This document shows positions 8,483 to 22,427 of a stretch of DNA of 64,000 bases, one piece after another. This DNA is from an uncultured Granulosicoccus sp. (GTDB taxonomy: Bacteria > Pseudomonadota > Gammaproteobacteria > Granulosicoccales > Granulosicoccaceae), in contig CANLNQ010000005.1 in NCBI GenBank assembly GCA_947492525.1, forward strand, positions 1 to 64,000. The letters are read 5' to 3'. The notes beneath the pieces were generated by a model, which ran no database searches, had not been told where the DNA came from, and saw only the letters and a program-made list of their open reading frames with translations. The stretch's first letter is position 1. Each line of letters opens with the position of its first letter. The position numbers and the translations under genes were made by a program.

Positions 8483-9145
8483 TCATCGACTGGGTACCGC
8501 CGTCAAGCGGATGGTGTTCATGGCATGCGTGAACGGCTGCAGCCCGGTGTGATGAATGACCAGCGGCAAACCGAGTGAGGCCGCTGCCTTGTTCGCCATG
8601 GTTTCACGATCATTCTGTGTGGCATCCTGAGCCAGGTACATCACGCGTGTGTAGTGCTCGAAATACTGGCCCAGCAGCTCGGGGTAACGGGTGATCCCCA
8701 GGCCGTCGAGTATCAGGCGATCGAAGTTGTCGACCAGATAGTCGGTCAGATAGAAGGTGCCCAGCTCATCATCGGCCATGGCATCGAACACCTGACGACC
8801 TGCCAGAAAGCTGTAGCAGTGATCACCCGGCAAGCGGGCAATGCCGTAGTGCTCGAGCACGGCGTCCAGCTGCCCCCCCGTGCCACAATCTCCGTAGGCA
8901 ACCAGGATCTGCCGATAACGCCCCAGCGCAGCTTCGATCTTCTGCTGAACAGCGGGTGCAATCCTTTGAGGCGTGTTGTGCCACTGCGCCGGCAGGCACT
9001 GGATATCGAATTGATCGAAGTGGCTGGCGCGAGTAACCGCCACCAGCTCATGGGCAATGGCACCGCAGGCGATCACCAGTGTCCTGTCCGACACCGCATC
9101 GCCGTTGTGAGCATCATTCCCGCTGTCGTTGTCTGCTTCAATCAT
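8483..9145 (-). CDS. DUF1638 domain protein
   Basis: A 220-residue protein with the DUF1638 signature: LVIACGAIAHEL, a central ILVAYGDCGTGGQLD segment, GDHCYSFLAG, and GTFYLTDYLVDNFDRL. The Cys and Gly-rich motifs suggest a ligand or metal site, but the function is unknown. DUF1638 genes are characteristic companions of MttB-family and MtgA-type methyltransferases. Here the gene follows the corrinoid protein gene by 48 bp on the same strand. The first 20 residues are acidic and poorly conserved, so the true start may lie slightly downstream. Confidence 0.82.
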   Translation of the reverse strand: MIEADNDSGNDAHNGDAVSDRTLVIACGAIAHELVAVTRASHFDQFDIQCLPAQWHNTPQRIAPAVQQKIEAALGRYRQILVAYGDCGTGGQLDAVLEHYGIARLPGDHCYSFLAGRQVFDAMADDELGTFYLTDYLVDNFDRLILDGLGITRYPELLGQYFEHYTRVMYLAQDATQNDRETMANKAAASLGLPLVIHHTGLQPFTHAMNTIRLTAVPSR

Positions 9146-9193
9146 GCGCCTCGACTCCCGGCCGGCCTGTCTCAGTCGTCGCGACGAACTGCG

Positions 9194-9904
9194 TCAGCGA
9201 GCCTGTCGTCGTTCCGCCACCAATGCCTTGGCTGTTTCCACGGCCACAGCGGCATCTCGACAGTAGGCATCGGCGCCGACGGCATCACCGAACTCTTCAT
9301 TCAGCGGAGCACCGCCGACCAGCACGATGTAGTCATCGCGCAGGCCCTGTTCCTTCATGGTATCGATGACCACCTTCATGTACGGCATGGTGGTGGTGAG
9401 AAGCGCTGACATGCCCAGAATATCCGGCTGATGTTCTTCCAGCGCCGCCAGATAATTCTCCACCGGGTTGTTGATGCCGATATCGATCACTTCAAAGCCG
9501 GCGCCTTCGAGCATCATGCCGACCAGGTTCTTGCCGATGTCGTGGATATCGCCCTTGACGGTACCGATCACCACCTTGCCGATGGACTCGGCGCCGGTCT
9601 CGGCCAGCAGAGGGCGCAGGATGCCCATGCCACCCTTCATGGCATTGGCTGCCATCAGGACCTCGGGGACGAAGAGGATGCCATCGCGGAAATCGATACC
9701 CACGATGCGCATGCCTTCCACCAGCGCGTCGTTGAGAACCTTGTCGGGAGTCCAGCCACGTTCGAGCAGGATATCGGTGCCTTCCATGATCTCTTCCTTG
9801 AGACCGTTGTACAGATCATCGTGCATCTGCTCGATCAGCTCGTCATCATTGAGCTCAGCGAGGATGATGTCTTCTTCGTCATCGAAATTGTCTGAATCTG
9901 CCAT
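9194..9904 (-). CDS. Corrinoid (B12-binding) methyl carrier protein, MtbC/MtgC type
   Basis: Two-domain cobalamin carrier of 236 aa. The N-terminal helical cap (residues about 15-105) has LYNGLKEEIMEGTDILLERG and FVPEVLMAANAMKGGM. The C-terminal Rossmann domain carries the cobalt-ligating DxHxxG motif in GDIHDIGKNLVGMMLEGAGF, then LLTTTMPYMKVVIDTMKE and LVGGAPLNEEF. It accepts a methyl group from a substrate methyltransferase and passes it to the THF methyltransferase encoded at 5511-6413. It is the first gene of the seven-gene C1 operon. No substrate-specific methyltransferase (MttB family) is adjacent, since the upstream neighbour is an enoyl-CoA hydratase. Confidence 0.92.
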   Translation of the reverse strand: MADSDNFDDEEDIILAELNDDELIEQMHDDLYNGLKEEIMEGTDILLERGWTPDKVLNDALVEGMRIVGIDFRDGILFVPEVLMAANAMKGGMGILRPLLAETGAESIGKVVIGTVKGDIHDIGKNLVGMMLEGAGFEVIDIGINNPVENYLAALEEHQPDILGMSALLTTTMPYMKVVIDTMKEQGLRDDYIVLVGGAPLNEEFGDAVGADAYCRDAAVAVETAKALVAERRQAR

Positions 9905-10089
9905 GGGTCGTCGCTACTCGCCTGTTGTTGGCTTCATGGTAACTACCTGTATCGGCAACGAGCCTGCCAACAATGCCTCAGTGACGACTCATAACTGATC
10001 GATTCGCGACACTTTCCATTCTGGCGGCAGGTAACATCCTCCCCGGCCAAGCAAGTCTTGCGTTATATCGCTGCCCGGCGCCGAGCGCT

Positions 10090-10875
10090 TCAGCGTCCCT
10101 TGAATTCAGGTTTGCGCTTGTTCAGGAATGCGTCGACACCTTCCTTGAAATCGTCGGTCTGACTGGCGGCCTGCTGATAGTCACGCTCCAGGTTCAGCTG
10201 ATCATCCAGCGTGCGGGTCTGTGACAGACGCAACAGTTGCTTTGTGTAGAACAGTCCGGTGGTCGCCTGACGGGACAGGCGCTGCGCCAGCTCCCGCGTC
10301 TCTTCCAGCAGCTTGTCGTCATCCACGCACCGCCAGATCATGCCCATCTGCTCGGCCTGTTCAGCTGATACAGGTTCGCCCGTCATGCACAGCGCCGTTG
10401 CCTTGGCCAGGCCGATCAGACGCGGCAGAGTCCAGGTGCCGCCGCCATCGGGCACCAGGCCCAGCTGGCTGAAGGACTGAATGAAGCGGGCGGAGCGTGC
10501 CGCCAGCACGATGTCGCAGGCCAGGGCCATATTGGCAGCGGCTCCCGCCGCAACGCCGTTGACGCAGGCAATGACGGGAATGTGCAGCGTCGTCAGGCTG
10601 CGAATCAGGGGGTTGTAGTTGGTCTCGACCACGTCACCGAGTGCCGAAAGGTCCAGATCTGCCAGATCCTGACCGGCAGAAAACCCACGGCCGGCACCGG
10701 TGATGACCAGACAGCGGACATCCGGAGAATGCTGAATGCGGCTGATCACTTCTCGCACCTCGGCATGCATGCCATTGGTGAAGGTGTTGAGCTTGTCGGG
10801 TCTGTCGAGTGTCAGCCAGAGGACAGCTTCCTCCTGATGCAGTTGGATCGACTGAAAGTCACCATCGAGTTTCAT
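10090..10875 (-). CDS. Enoyl-CoA hydratase/isomerase family protein, PaaG-like
   Basis: Crotonase-fold protein of 261 aa with the oxyanion-hole stretches GAGRGFSAGQDLADLD and NGVAAGAAANMALACD and the catalytic-loop motif QLGLVPDGGGTWTLPR. The Asp in VPDGGG replaces the second hydratase Glu and is typical of PaaG (epoxyphenylacetyl-CoA isomerase) and related isomerases. No other phenylacetate genes are nearby, so its physiological substrate is open. The gene stands alone: 185 bp separate it from the C1 operon downstream and 33 bp from the GlsB-like gene upstream on the same strand. Confidence 0.82.
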   Translation of the reverse strand: MKLDGDFQSIQLHQEEAVLWLTLDRPDKLNTFTNGMHAEVREVISRIQHSPDVRCLVITGAGRGFSAGQDLADLDLSALGDVVETNYNPLIRSLTTLHIPVIACVNGVAAGAAANMALACDIVLAARSARFIQSFSQLGLVPDGGGTWTLPRLIGLAKATALCMTGEPVSAEQAEQMGMIWRCVDDDKLLEETRELAQRLSRQATTGLFYTKQLLRLSQTRTLDDQLNLERDYQQAASQTDDFKEGVDAFLNKRKPEFKGR

Positions 10876-10908
10876 GAGGCAGGTATCCGCTGTTGGTCGA
10901 CTGAGGCC

Positions 10909-11184
10909 TTATTCGAAGCCCTTGGGCTTGGCAGAGCGGAACAGACTGGCAATCAGTACCAGAATGAAGGCTCCGAACAAGGCTCTGATGAGGTAGTCAT
11001 GACCACCGCTCAGAGTGGGTGCCTGACCGATGATGTAGGGGAAAACGGCACCCAGTGCGGCACCGATGACACCCAGCAGCATGTTCACGATGAAGACCAC
11101 GCCTCGGCTGCGAAGCAGGACACCGGCGATGGTGCCGAACACGATGCCGATCAGCAGGATCAGGACGAAGTTTTCTATGGACAA
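10909..11184 (-). CDS. GlsB/YeaQ/YmgE family stress-response membrane protein
   Basis: A 91-residue inner-membrane protein with three hydrophobic segments (FVLILLIGIVFGTIAGVLL, VFIVNMLLGVIGAALGAVF and LIRALFGAFILVLIASLF) separated by short Gly-rich loops, the hallmark of the transglycosylase-associated/YeaQ family. Members are induced by general stress; the molecular activity is not known. Family length is usually 80-90 residues, so the gene is intact. Confidence 0.85.
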   Translation of the reverse strand: MSIENFVLILLIGIVFGTIAGVLLRSRGVVFIVNMLLGVIGAALGAVFPYIIGQAPTLSGGHDYLIRALFGAFILVLIASLFRSAKPKGFE

Positions 11185-11350
11185 GCGGGGTGCCTCCTTG
11201 TTGTGTCGGGTTTCGGGTCGCCCACAGGCTTATACCATGAGCCAGAGGTCGCTCGACTATCACCTGCGAAACAAGACCATTGTTCACAGTATAGTTCAGC
11301 ACAGTGCAGGACTGAGTCCCGGACTGCTCGCGCGTCGGGGCTCAGTCTGC

Positions 11351-16231
<4,881 letters not shown>

Positions 16232-16414
16232 GCGTGCCGTGCTCCTTGAGGTTAGCCGAAGAGTATCATTGACTCAGTGCTCTGATAAAGACCGCGGCGC
16301 GCTATTTCAGTGCAATCATGTATAACCGGCCACTGGCCATGAACATGCAAGTGCAGTGCTAGAGTTGCCGATATAACGAACAAGAATCTACTGATCAGTC
16401 AAGAAAGGACAAGC

Positions 16415-17227
16415 ATGCAACTTCGTCGCCTATTTACCGTTGTCGTTACCTGCCTGATGCTCAGTGCGTGCGTCAGTGTGCAAACAACCAAGTCCGGGGC
16501 CATCGGTCTGGATCGTGTGCAGAAGATGTCTCTGCTGATCTCCGAAGAAGAACTGGAGCAGGGTGCCATCGCCTCCTATGCGCAGATCATCGGAGAGGCG
16601 AAGGAGGGAGGGAATCTGAACAGTGACGCCAACATGACGCGCCGGGTGCGCGCTGTGGCAGACAGACTCATCCCGACAGTGGGCACCTTTCGCGAGGATG
16701 CTCTGGACTGGAACTGGGAGGTGAATGTCATCGAGTCGGATCAGCTCAACGCCTGGGCCATGCCCGGTGGCAAGATCGCTTTCTACTCGGGCATCATCGA
16801 GCAATTGCAACTGACCGACGCCGAGATCGCCGCGATCATGGGGCACGAGATTGCCCATGCGCTGCGCGAGCATTCTCGCGAACGAGCCTCGGAGCAGGCC
16901 AACAAGGCGGTGGTGTTGCAGATACTCAGCGCGGCCACGTCCACCGGCGAGACCACGCAGGCGGTGGCCGATCAGATCTACACCTATCTGCGAGGCCTGC
17001 CCAACAGTCGCTTGCATGAAACCGAGTCGGATCGCATGGGCGTCGAACTGATGGCGCGTGCCGGTTACGATCCGCGCGCTGCCATTTCGGTGTGGGAGAA
17101 AATGGCGCAGGTCTCCGGCGGCGGTGGCCCCGAGTTCCTGTCCACCCACCCCTCCAACGAAACTCGTATCAAGGATCTGACCGACTACGCCGAACGGGTC
17201 ATGCCCTTGTATCAGAGTGCCAGCTGA
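16415..17227 (+). CDS. M48 family metallopeptidase, LoiP-like lipoprotein
   Basis: A predicted outer-membrane or periplasmic lipoprotein protease of 270 aa. The signal peptide ends in the lipobox LMLSAC, so Cys19 or thereabouts would be lipidated. The zinc motif HEIAHALREHSRE (HExxH) lies near residue 145, preceded by AWAMPGGKIAFYSGI and followed by the third ligand region LHETESDRMGVELMARAGYD, as in LoiP/YggG and BepA relatives. A good AAAGGA ribosome binding site sits about 8 nt before ATG 16415. It is monocistronic, with hairpins downstream. A role in envelope protein quality control is inferred from the family. Confidence 0.9.
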   Translation: MQLRRLFTVVVTCLMLSACVSVQTTKSGAIGLDRVQKMSLLISEEELEQGAIASYAQIIGEAKEGGNLNSDANMTRRVRAVADRLIPTVGTFREDALDWNWEVNVIESDQLNAWAMPGGKIAFYSGIIEQLQLTDAEIAAIMGHEIAHALREHSRERASEQANKAVVLQILSAATSTGETTQAVADQIYTYLRGLPNSRLHETESDRMGVELMARAGYDPRAAISVWEKMAQVSGGGGPEFLSTHPSNETRIKDLTDYAERVMPLYQSAS

Positions 17228-17239
17228 GTAGCAGGGCGA

Positions 17240-17277
17240 CGCCCCGCCAGAGCGTTTTGATGTGCGTCGGCGGGGCG
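17240..17277. terminator. GC-rich hairpin after the M48 gene
   Basis: CGCCCCGCC (17240-17248) pairs perfectly with GGCGGGGCG (17269-17277), 13 bp after the M48 stop. No U-tract follows, so intrinsic termination is only possible, not clear. Confidence 0.4.
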
Positions 17278-17378
17278 AGGGCGAGTCGGTCTTCTGCTTG
17301 AGCCCGTCTGAATGAGCAAGCCCGGTCTGGATGTTTCAGGCCGGTTGGACCATTCATCCCGGGCGGATCACTCACTCT

Positions 17379-17414
17379 GACTGAATGATCCAGCTCGCCA
17401 GGGATCATTCAGTC
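17379..17414. terminator. Perfect 13-bp inverted repeat between convergent genes
   Basis: GACTGAATGATCC (17379-17391) and GGATCATTCAGTC (17402-17414) form a perfect 13-bp stem with a 10-nt loop in the gap between the converging M48 and rhomboid genes. A bidirectional terminator is the simplest reading, though no strong T-tract follows. The word ATTCATCCCGG occurs on both sides (17352-17362 and 17427-17437), so the stem belongs to a wider degenerate palindromic repeat patch at 17301-17437. Confidence 0.5.
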
Positions 17415-17437
17415 TGGTCGATGATGATTCATCCCGG

Positions 17438-18100
17438 TCAGACCACGCCGCCCAGACTGGCTGCCATGATGGTCAGCGCGCCCAGCAGAACCACGGCAGC
17501 GGCCCCGATGGACACGGTATTGCCTGCCGAAGCGCCGTGCGAGCGCGCCGGTAGCCATACCAGCAGATAGCCCATCAATATACCGACCACGACCCCACCG
17601 AAATGCCCCGCAAAGGAGATGCCGGGGACCAGCAGCGGCAAGGCCAGGTTGAGAATCACAAGGCCGAATACGGGAGACTGGCGCAGCGCGATTCCGCGTT
17701 CGTGCAGAGCCATGCCCATGGCACCGGCAAGCCCCAGCACTGCACCTGACGCGCCCAGTGTCGGTTGATCCCATGCAAACAGCATGACGCCCAGGGCGCC
17801 GCCAATCAGGGCTCCCAGATACATCAGGCTGAACCGCAGGCTGCCGTAAGCGCGTTCCAGATGGGGCCCCAGCATGAACAGCAGATACATGTTGAAGCCG
17901 ACATGAAGCAGGCTTCCATGTAGAAAGCCCGAGCTGATCAGCCGCCACCATTGCCCGCCCTGTACGGCAGGGCCATACAGGAGACCGGAATTGGTGATCA
18001 GGTTGCCGGTGGACATCTGTGCCAGGTACAGGCCGATGTTGATGACTATCAGGGTCAGCGAGACCGGACAGCCGCGTGGAATGGCAGGTAGATTAAGCAA
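17438..18100 (-). CDS. Rhomboid family intramembrane serine protease
   Basis: A six-TM membrane protease of 220 aa. The catalytic Ser is in LGASGAVLGLAGAMG, the catalytic His in SFAGHFGGVVVGILMGYLL, and the conserved loop HGSLLHVGFNMYLLFMLG precedes them. The length matches minimal bacterial rhomboids without a cytoplasmic domain. It overlaps the adenosine kinase gene by 8 bp, so the two are probably co-transcribed from 19085. Substrates are unknown. Confidence 0.92.
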   Translation of the reverse strand: MLNLPAIPRGCPVSLTLIVINIGLYLAQMSTGNLITNSGLLYGPAVQGGQWWRLISSGFLHGSLLHVGFNMYLLFMLGPHLERAYGSLRFSLMYLGALIGGALGVMLFAWDQPTLGASGAVLGLAGAMGMALHERGIALRQSPVFGLVILNLALPLLVPGISFAGHFGGVVVGILMGYLLVWLPARSHGASAGNTVSIGAAAVVLLGALTIMAASLGGVV

Positions 18101-19085
18101 AGCGCTCGGCCACCTCTGTCATCTGTTCACGGCTCAGACGAGCCCCCATCTGCTGCACCAGCAAGGTGGCAGCGTAACCGGCCAGCTCTCCGCACAGGGC
18201 GAAGGGCATGTTGTTGGTCAGGCCGTGCAGAAAGGCACCGGCGTAGATATCGCCAGCCCCGTTGGTGTCCAGGGCATGCACCTTCCTGGCGGGTATGTCG
18301 TACAGCCTTTCACCGTCGTATACCAGAGCGCCCTGGGGGCCGCGCGTCATGGCGAACTGGCGAGCGATGCCTTTCATGCCCTCCACGCATTCCTCGATAC
18401 TGGAAGCGCCGAACATCAAGCGTGCTTCCTCTTCGTTGCTGAAGACCATGTCCAGCCCATCGCCGATGATCTCCTGTAGCCCGTCCTTGAAGAAATTCAC
18501 CATATTGGCATCGGACAGAGTCAGTGAGGTCTTCACGCCGTTGGCCTGAGCGACTTCACGTGCCTTGACGGCGGCCGCGCGCGCATTCTTCTCCGGGACC
18601 AGGTAACCCTCGATATAGACGTACTGCGAATCGCAGATGGCGCGCTCGTCCAGTTCGGTAACGCTGATCTCGCGCGTGATGCCCAGAAAGGTATTCATGC
18701 TGCGCTCGGCATCGGGGGTGACCATGACGATGCATTTGCCGGTGTGGCCGTGGGCCAGAGCGTCGCGATCCAGATTGGTCTTCACGCCGCTGGCGGTCAG
18801 GTCGTCGAGAAAGTAGGCGCCGGTGACATCGTCTGCCACCTTGCAGGAGTAGTAGGCGGAGGAACCCAGCTGGGCTGCAGCCGTGATGGTATTGGCCGCC
18901 GATCCACCACCGCAGGGTCTGGAATGCAGGTCGGCCAGCTTGTCCAGAAGCTGATGATGACGCTCTTCCTCGATCAGGGTCATGAGCCCCTTGTCGATTT
19001 CCAGCTCGTCAAGAAGGCTGTCGGGCACCTCGTATTCGAGGTCAACCAGTGCATTTCCGACGCCATAGACGTGATACTGAGGCAT
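18093..19085 (-). CDS. Adenosine kinase, PfkB/ribokinase family
   Basis: A 330-residue sugar/nucleoside kinase. The PfkB signature one region is seen in PCGGGSAANTITAAAQLG, and signature two with the catalytic base in DTNGAGDIYAGAFLHGL near the C-terminus. The VYGVGNALVDLEYEV start is typical of the bacterial adenosine kinase subgroup, which is found next to housekeeping genes in many proteobacteria. It would phosphorylate adenosine to AMP in the cytoplasm. The gene is divergent from aspS across 95 bp. Confidence 0.88.
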   Translation of the reverse strand: MPQYHVYGVGNALVDLEYEVPDSLLDELEIDKGLMTLIEEERHHQLLDKLADLHSRPCGGGSAANTITAAAQLGSSAYYSCKVADDVTGAYFLDDLTASGVKTNLDRDALAHGHTGKCIVMVTPDAERSMNTFLGITREISVTELDERAICDSQYVYIEGYLVPEKNARAAAVKAREVAQANGVKTSLTLSDANMVNFFKDGLQEIIGDGLDMVFSNEEEARLMFGASSIEECVEGMKGIARQFAMTRGPQGALVYDGERLYDIPARKVHALDTNGAGDIYAGAFLHGLTNNMPFALCGELAGYAATLLVQQMGARLSREQMTEVAERFA

Positions 19086-19126
19086 GAATAGTCCACAAAC
19101 AATGATAGGAGGGTGGATTATCGCTG

Positions 19127-19154
19127 TTCGCGCACCAGATAACTACTTTACAAT
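19127..19154 (+). promoter_or_regulatory. Candidate sigma-70 promoter for aspS
   Basis: A TACAAT box (19149-19154) fits the -10 consensus at five of six positions; a weak -35 (TTCGCG, 19127-19132) lies 16 bp upstream. Transcription would start about 20 nt before ATG 19181. Confidence 0.35.
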
Positions 19155-19180
19155 TGCGGCTTTTGCCCGTTGAGGTCTTC

Positions 19181-20989
19181 ATGCGCACTCACCCCTGTGG
19201 GGCTATTACCCTGGAACAACTCGATTCGACCGTCACTTTCTGCGGTTGGGTTCATCGTCGGCGAGACCATGGCGGGGTGATCTTCATCGACCTGCGAGAC
19301 CATACCGGTCTTGTTCAGGTCGTCTTCGACCCCGACCGGGCCGAGACCTTCGCCTTTGCCGAAGAGGTTCGCAACGAATTCGTGCTGCGCATCACCGGCA
19401 AGGTGCGGCATCGCCCCGAAGGCACCGTCAATCCGGACATGACGACCGGTGAAATCGAAGTGCTTGGTTACGAACTGGAAATATTGAATCGGGCGGCCAC
19501 ACCGCCGTTCCAGCTCGACGACAACAATGTGTCTGAAGAGAATCGCCTGCGTTACCGTTACATCGACATGCGCCGGCCGGAAATGCAGGAACGCCTGCGT
19601 CTGCGCGCTCGCGTCATTCGTCAGCTGCGCAATGCGCTGGAAGACGACGGTTTCATCGAAGTGGAAACCCCGATGCTAACGCGTGCCACACCCGAAGGTG
19701 CCCGCGACTATCTGGTGCCCAGCCGCAACCATCCCGGTGAGTTCTACGCGCTGCCGCAGTCACCGCAGCTGTTCAAGCAATTGCTGATGATGGGCGGCAT
19801 CGATCGCTACTACCAGGTGGCTCGCTGCTTCCGCGACGAGGATCTGCGTGCGGATCGTCAGCCCGAGTTCTCGCAGCTGGATATCGAGATGTCCTTCATC
19901 GACGAGGACACCATCATGGGGTCGATGGAAAACATGATGAAGGTGCTGTTCAAGGACGTACTGGATGTCGATCTGGGCAACGGTGAGGACTTCCCGCGCA
20001 TGAGCTATGCCGAAGCCATGTCCGTGTATGGTTCCGACAAGCCGGATCTGCGCATCCCGCTGGTGCTGACCGAGTTGTCCGATCTGGTGGAAGGCGTGGA
20101 TTTCAAGGTCTTTGCCGAGCCTGCGAAGAACCCCAAGGGGCGAGTGGCTGCATTGCGCGTGCCCGGTGGCAACAAGCTCACGCGCAAGGAAATCGATGGC
20201 TTTACCGACTTCGTTGGTCGTTACGGGGCGAAGGGACTGGCCTACATCAAGTGCAATGACATCGCCAAGGGCGCTGAGGGGCTGCAGTCGCCCATCGTCA
20301 AGTTCTTTCCGGAAGACGTGCTCACGGCCATCATCGAGCGCACCGGAGCGGTCGACGGCGATCTGATCTTCTTCGGCGCCGACAAGACAGAGGTGGTCGA
20401 GGCCGCCCTGGGTGCCCTGCGCATCGAGGTGGCGAAGAAGCTGGACATGGTTGAAGACGCCTGGCGTCCGCTGTGGGTCGTGGACTTTCCGATGTTCGAA
20501 TTCGACGAGCGTGAAAAGCGCTGGCAGGCATTGCATCATCCCTTCACTTCACCATCGGCCGAGACCATTGACGAATGGCAGGCGCAACTGGATGAGGACC
20601 CGGGCAAGGTGCTGTCACGCGCCTATGACATGGTGCTCAATGGTACCGAACTGGGTGGCGGCTCCATCCGTATCCACAACACCGAGATGCAGCAGAAAGC
20701 CCTCGATGTACTGGGGATCGGTGAACAGGAAGCCACCGACAAGTTCGGCTTCCTGCTCGATGCCTTGAAGTACGGTGCACCACCACACGGTGGTATCGCC
20801 TTCGGTCTGGATCGCCTGGTCATGTTGATGTGCGATGCGGAGAGCATCCGTGACGTCATGGCCTTCCCGAAGACGCAGAGCGCCAGCTGTCTGCTGACCA
20901 GTGCACCGAGTGCCGTGTCGGATCAGCAGATGAAGGATCTGCACCTGCGCACACGCGCTCGTGCCAGCACCGCGCCCGATGCCGGATAG
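19181..20989 (+). CDS. aspS: Aspartyl-tRNA synthetase
   Basis: Class II aminoacyl-tRNA synthetase of 602 aa, bacterial type with the GAD insertion. An OB-fold anticodon-binding domain opens the protein ([20 protein letters not shown]). Motif 2 is [19 protein letters not shown] and motif 3 ends in [14 protein letters not shown]. The longest frame starts at 19154, but the family begins [11 protein letters not shown], so ATG 19181 is the start. It leads a plus-strand run of housekeeping genes, and its 3' end overlaps nudB. Confidence 0.97.
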   Translation: MRTHPCGAITLEQLDSTVTFCGWVHRRRDHGGVIFIDLRDHTGLVQVVFDPDRAETFAFAEEVRNEFVLRITGKVRHRPEGTVNPDMTTGEIEVLGYELEILNRAATPPFQLDDNNVSEENRLRYRYIDMRRPEMQERLRLRARVIRQLRNALEDDGFIEVETPMLTRATPEGARDYLVPSRNHPGEFYALPQSPQLFKQLLMMGGIDRYYQVARCFRDEDLRADRQPEFSQLDIEMSFIDEDTIMGSMENMMKVLFKDVLDVDLGNGEDFPRMSYAEAMSVYGSDKPDLRIPLVLTELSDLVEGVDFKVFAEPAKNPKGRVAALRVPGGNKLTRKEIDGFTDFVGRYGAKGLAYIKCNDIAKGAEGLQSPIVKFFPEDVLTAIIERTGAVDGDLIFFGADKTEVVEAALGALRIEVAKKLDMVEDAWRPLWVVDFPMFEFDEREKRWQALHHPFTSPSAETIDEWQAQLDEDPGKVLSRAYDMVLNGTELGGGSIRIHNTEMQQKALDVLGIGEQEATDKFGFLLDALKYGAPPHGGIAFGLDRLVMLMCDAESIRDVMAFPKTQSASCLLTSAPSAVSDQQMKDLHLRTRARASTAPDAG

Positions 20990-21596
20990 ACCCACCGGTT
21001 CTGACTGGGGGTCTGATGACTCCCGGCCATCGGTGCAGGACAAGGACGCTGTCGGCGAGGGTCGTGCCGACAATGTTCTTGCGATGGCACGGCAGGGCAC
21101 TTCTGCCGGGAGTCCGAGTCGGTCATCGACGGGCTCCCACTCGGGAAGCGGGGAGGCAGTGAGTGCCCTGTTCAAACGTCCGGAGTCTGTTCTGGTGGTG
21201 ATCTACACCACCGATCTGGATGTGTTGCTGATCCGTCGCCAGAATCCGTCGCATTTCTGGCAATCCGTCACGGGTAGCCTGGAGGCCGGAGAAACCCCGG
21301 CAGAGGCTGCGGTTCGCGAGCTGGCTGAAGAGACCGGTATCGTGGCTGCAGTGAACGATCACGCCACCAGTCGAAGTTTTCCGATTGCTGCGGCCTGGCG
21401 CAGGCGTTACGCGCCCGGCGTCACCGAGAATCTGGAGCACGAATTCAGTGTGCAGCTGCCAGCGCGGTGCACCGTGGTACTGGATCCGAACGAGCATGTC
21501 GAGTACTGCTGGTTGCCGCTGGTCGAGGCCATTGCCAAAGTCTCATCGCGCACGAATCGTGCAGCCCTGCAGGCCATTCTCAAGGCCGAAGGTTGA
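20979..21596 (+). CDS. nudB: Dihydroneopterin triphosphate pyrophosphatase (Nudix), NudB-like
   Basis: Nudix hydrolase that removes pyrophosphate from dihydroneopterin triphosphate in folate synthesis. The core starts at [13 protein letters not shown] and carries a complete Nudix box (G-x5-E-x7-REL-x-EE-x-GI at about 21277-21345), and the NudB-type segments [12 protein letters not shown] and [15 protein letters not shown]. About 60 Ser/Gly-rich residues precede the core if ATG 20979 is used; GTG 21159, just after a GGGAGG, or ATG 21084 would give proteins of normal NudB length. The aspS-nudB-yebC-ruvC neighbourhood is the classic gammaproteobacterial order, which supports the symbol. Confidence 0.85.
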   Translation: MPDRPTGSDWGSDDSRPSVQDKDAVGEGRADNVLAMARQGTSAGSPSRSSTGSHSGSGEAVSALFKRPESVLVVIYTTDLDVLLIRRQNPSHFWQSVTGSLEAGETPAEAAVRELAEETGIVAAVNDHATSRSFPIAAAWRRRYAPGVTENLEHEFSVQLPARCTVVLDPNEHVEYCWLPLVEAIAKVSSRTNRAALQAILKAEG

Positions 21597-21601
21597 ACGC
21601 G

Positions 21602-22249
21602 ATGGCACGACTGGCAAAGCCTGCCCCCGACCAGGTGACCGTGCTGGTGCATGGCATCTGGATGCAGGGCGTGATGATGCGACTCATGGGCAAGATGCTG
21701 GAGGCCCGCGGCTTCCGTACGCATTCGGTCAGTTACGATTTCCTGAACAACACCCCCGAGCAGAATGCGGACTCGCTATACCGGGAGATCGGTGAACTGG
21801 GTGCGCGCCGCATCAATCTGGTCGGGCACAGTCTTGGCGGCATCGTGATATTGCATCTGCTGCATCGCTATCCGGATATCGATATCGACAAGGTCGTGTT
21901 GATCGGCTCGCCGGTACGGGGCAGCTACGTCGCAAGGCGTGTGTATGAAACCCGGATGTTGCGACCGCTGCTGGGGCGCAGCATCGAGAAGGGATTGCTG
22001 GGCGGGGCGCCGGAATTTGCCTGCAGACGGCCGCTGGGCATCATCACCGGTAGCGGCAATCTGGGACTCAGCGCGCTGTTGTATCCCACCGGCGATGACA
22101 GCGACGGGGTGGTTCGCGAAAGCGAGACCTTGATTGACAACGCAACCGATCGGGTGTGCCTGCCGCTGTCGCATTCCACCATGATCTTCTCGCGTGAATG
22201 TACTGACTATGTAGCGCGGTTTCTGCGTCTGGGTCGCTTCCGCGAATGA
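21602..22249 (+). CDS. Alpha/beta-hydrolase, lipase/esterase-like
   Basis: A 215-residue alpha/beta-hydrolase. VTVLVHGIWM supplies the oxyanion HG motif, the nucleophile elbow is NLVGHSLGGIVILHLLHRY (GHSLG), and a likely catalytic His lies in LPLSHSTMIFS. The ATG at 21602 directly follows the nudB stop and is preferred over the longer frame that overlaps nudB. There is no signal peptide, so the enzyme is probably cytoplasmic. The substrate is unknown; PGAP1-like and triacylglycerol-lipase-like families share these motifs. Confidence 0.8.
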   Translation: MARLAKPAPDQVTVLVHGIWMQGVMMRLMGKMLEARGFRTHSVSYDFLNNTPEQNADSLYREIGELGARRINLVGHSLGGIVILHLLHRYPDIDIDKVVLIGSPVRGSYVARRVYETRMLRPLLGRSIEKGLLGGAPEFACRRPLGIITGSGNLGLSALLYPTGDDSDGVVRESETLIDNATDRVCLPLSHSTMIFSRECTDYVARFLRLGRFRE

Positions 22250-22427
22250 TCGTCGAGGCCGGAGAAATGCACGTCCGGCGCAGCTGTTGAAACGGACTGG
22301 CAGCTCTACTGTAGGAGCTCTTGCATGTCCCTGGCGTCTTTTAAGGTGTCTTGGTTGGTCAACAGGGGGTCAAATGCGCGACAATAGGCGTCTTACATCA
22401 TGAATTACATCCAACAAGAGGCAGTCA

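Noticed and set aside
9905..10089. Cobalamin riboswitch upstream of the corrinoid protein gene
   Set aside because: I looked for a B12-box-like sequence on the minus strand in this gap and found none, and no extended conserved leader is apparent.
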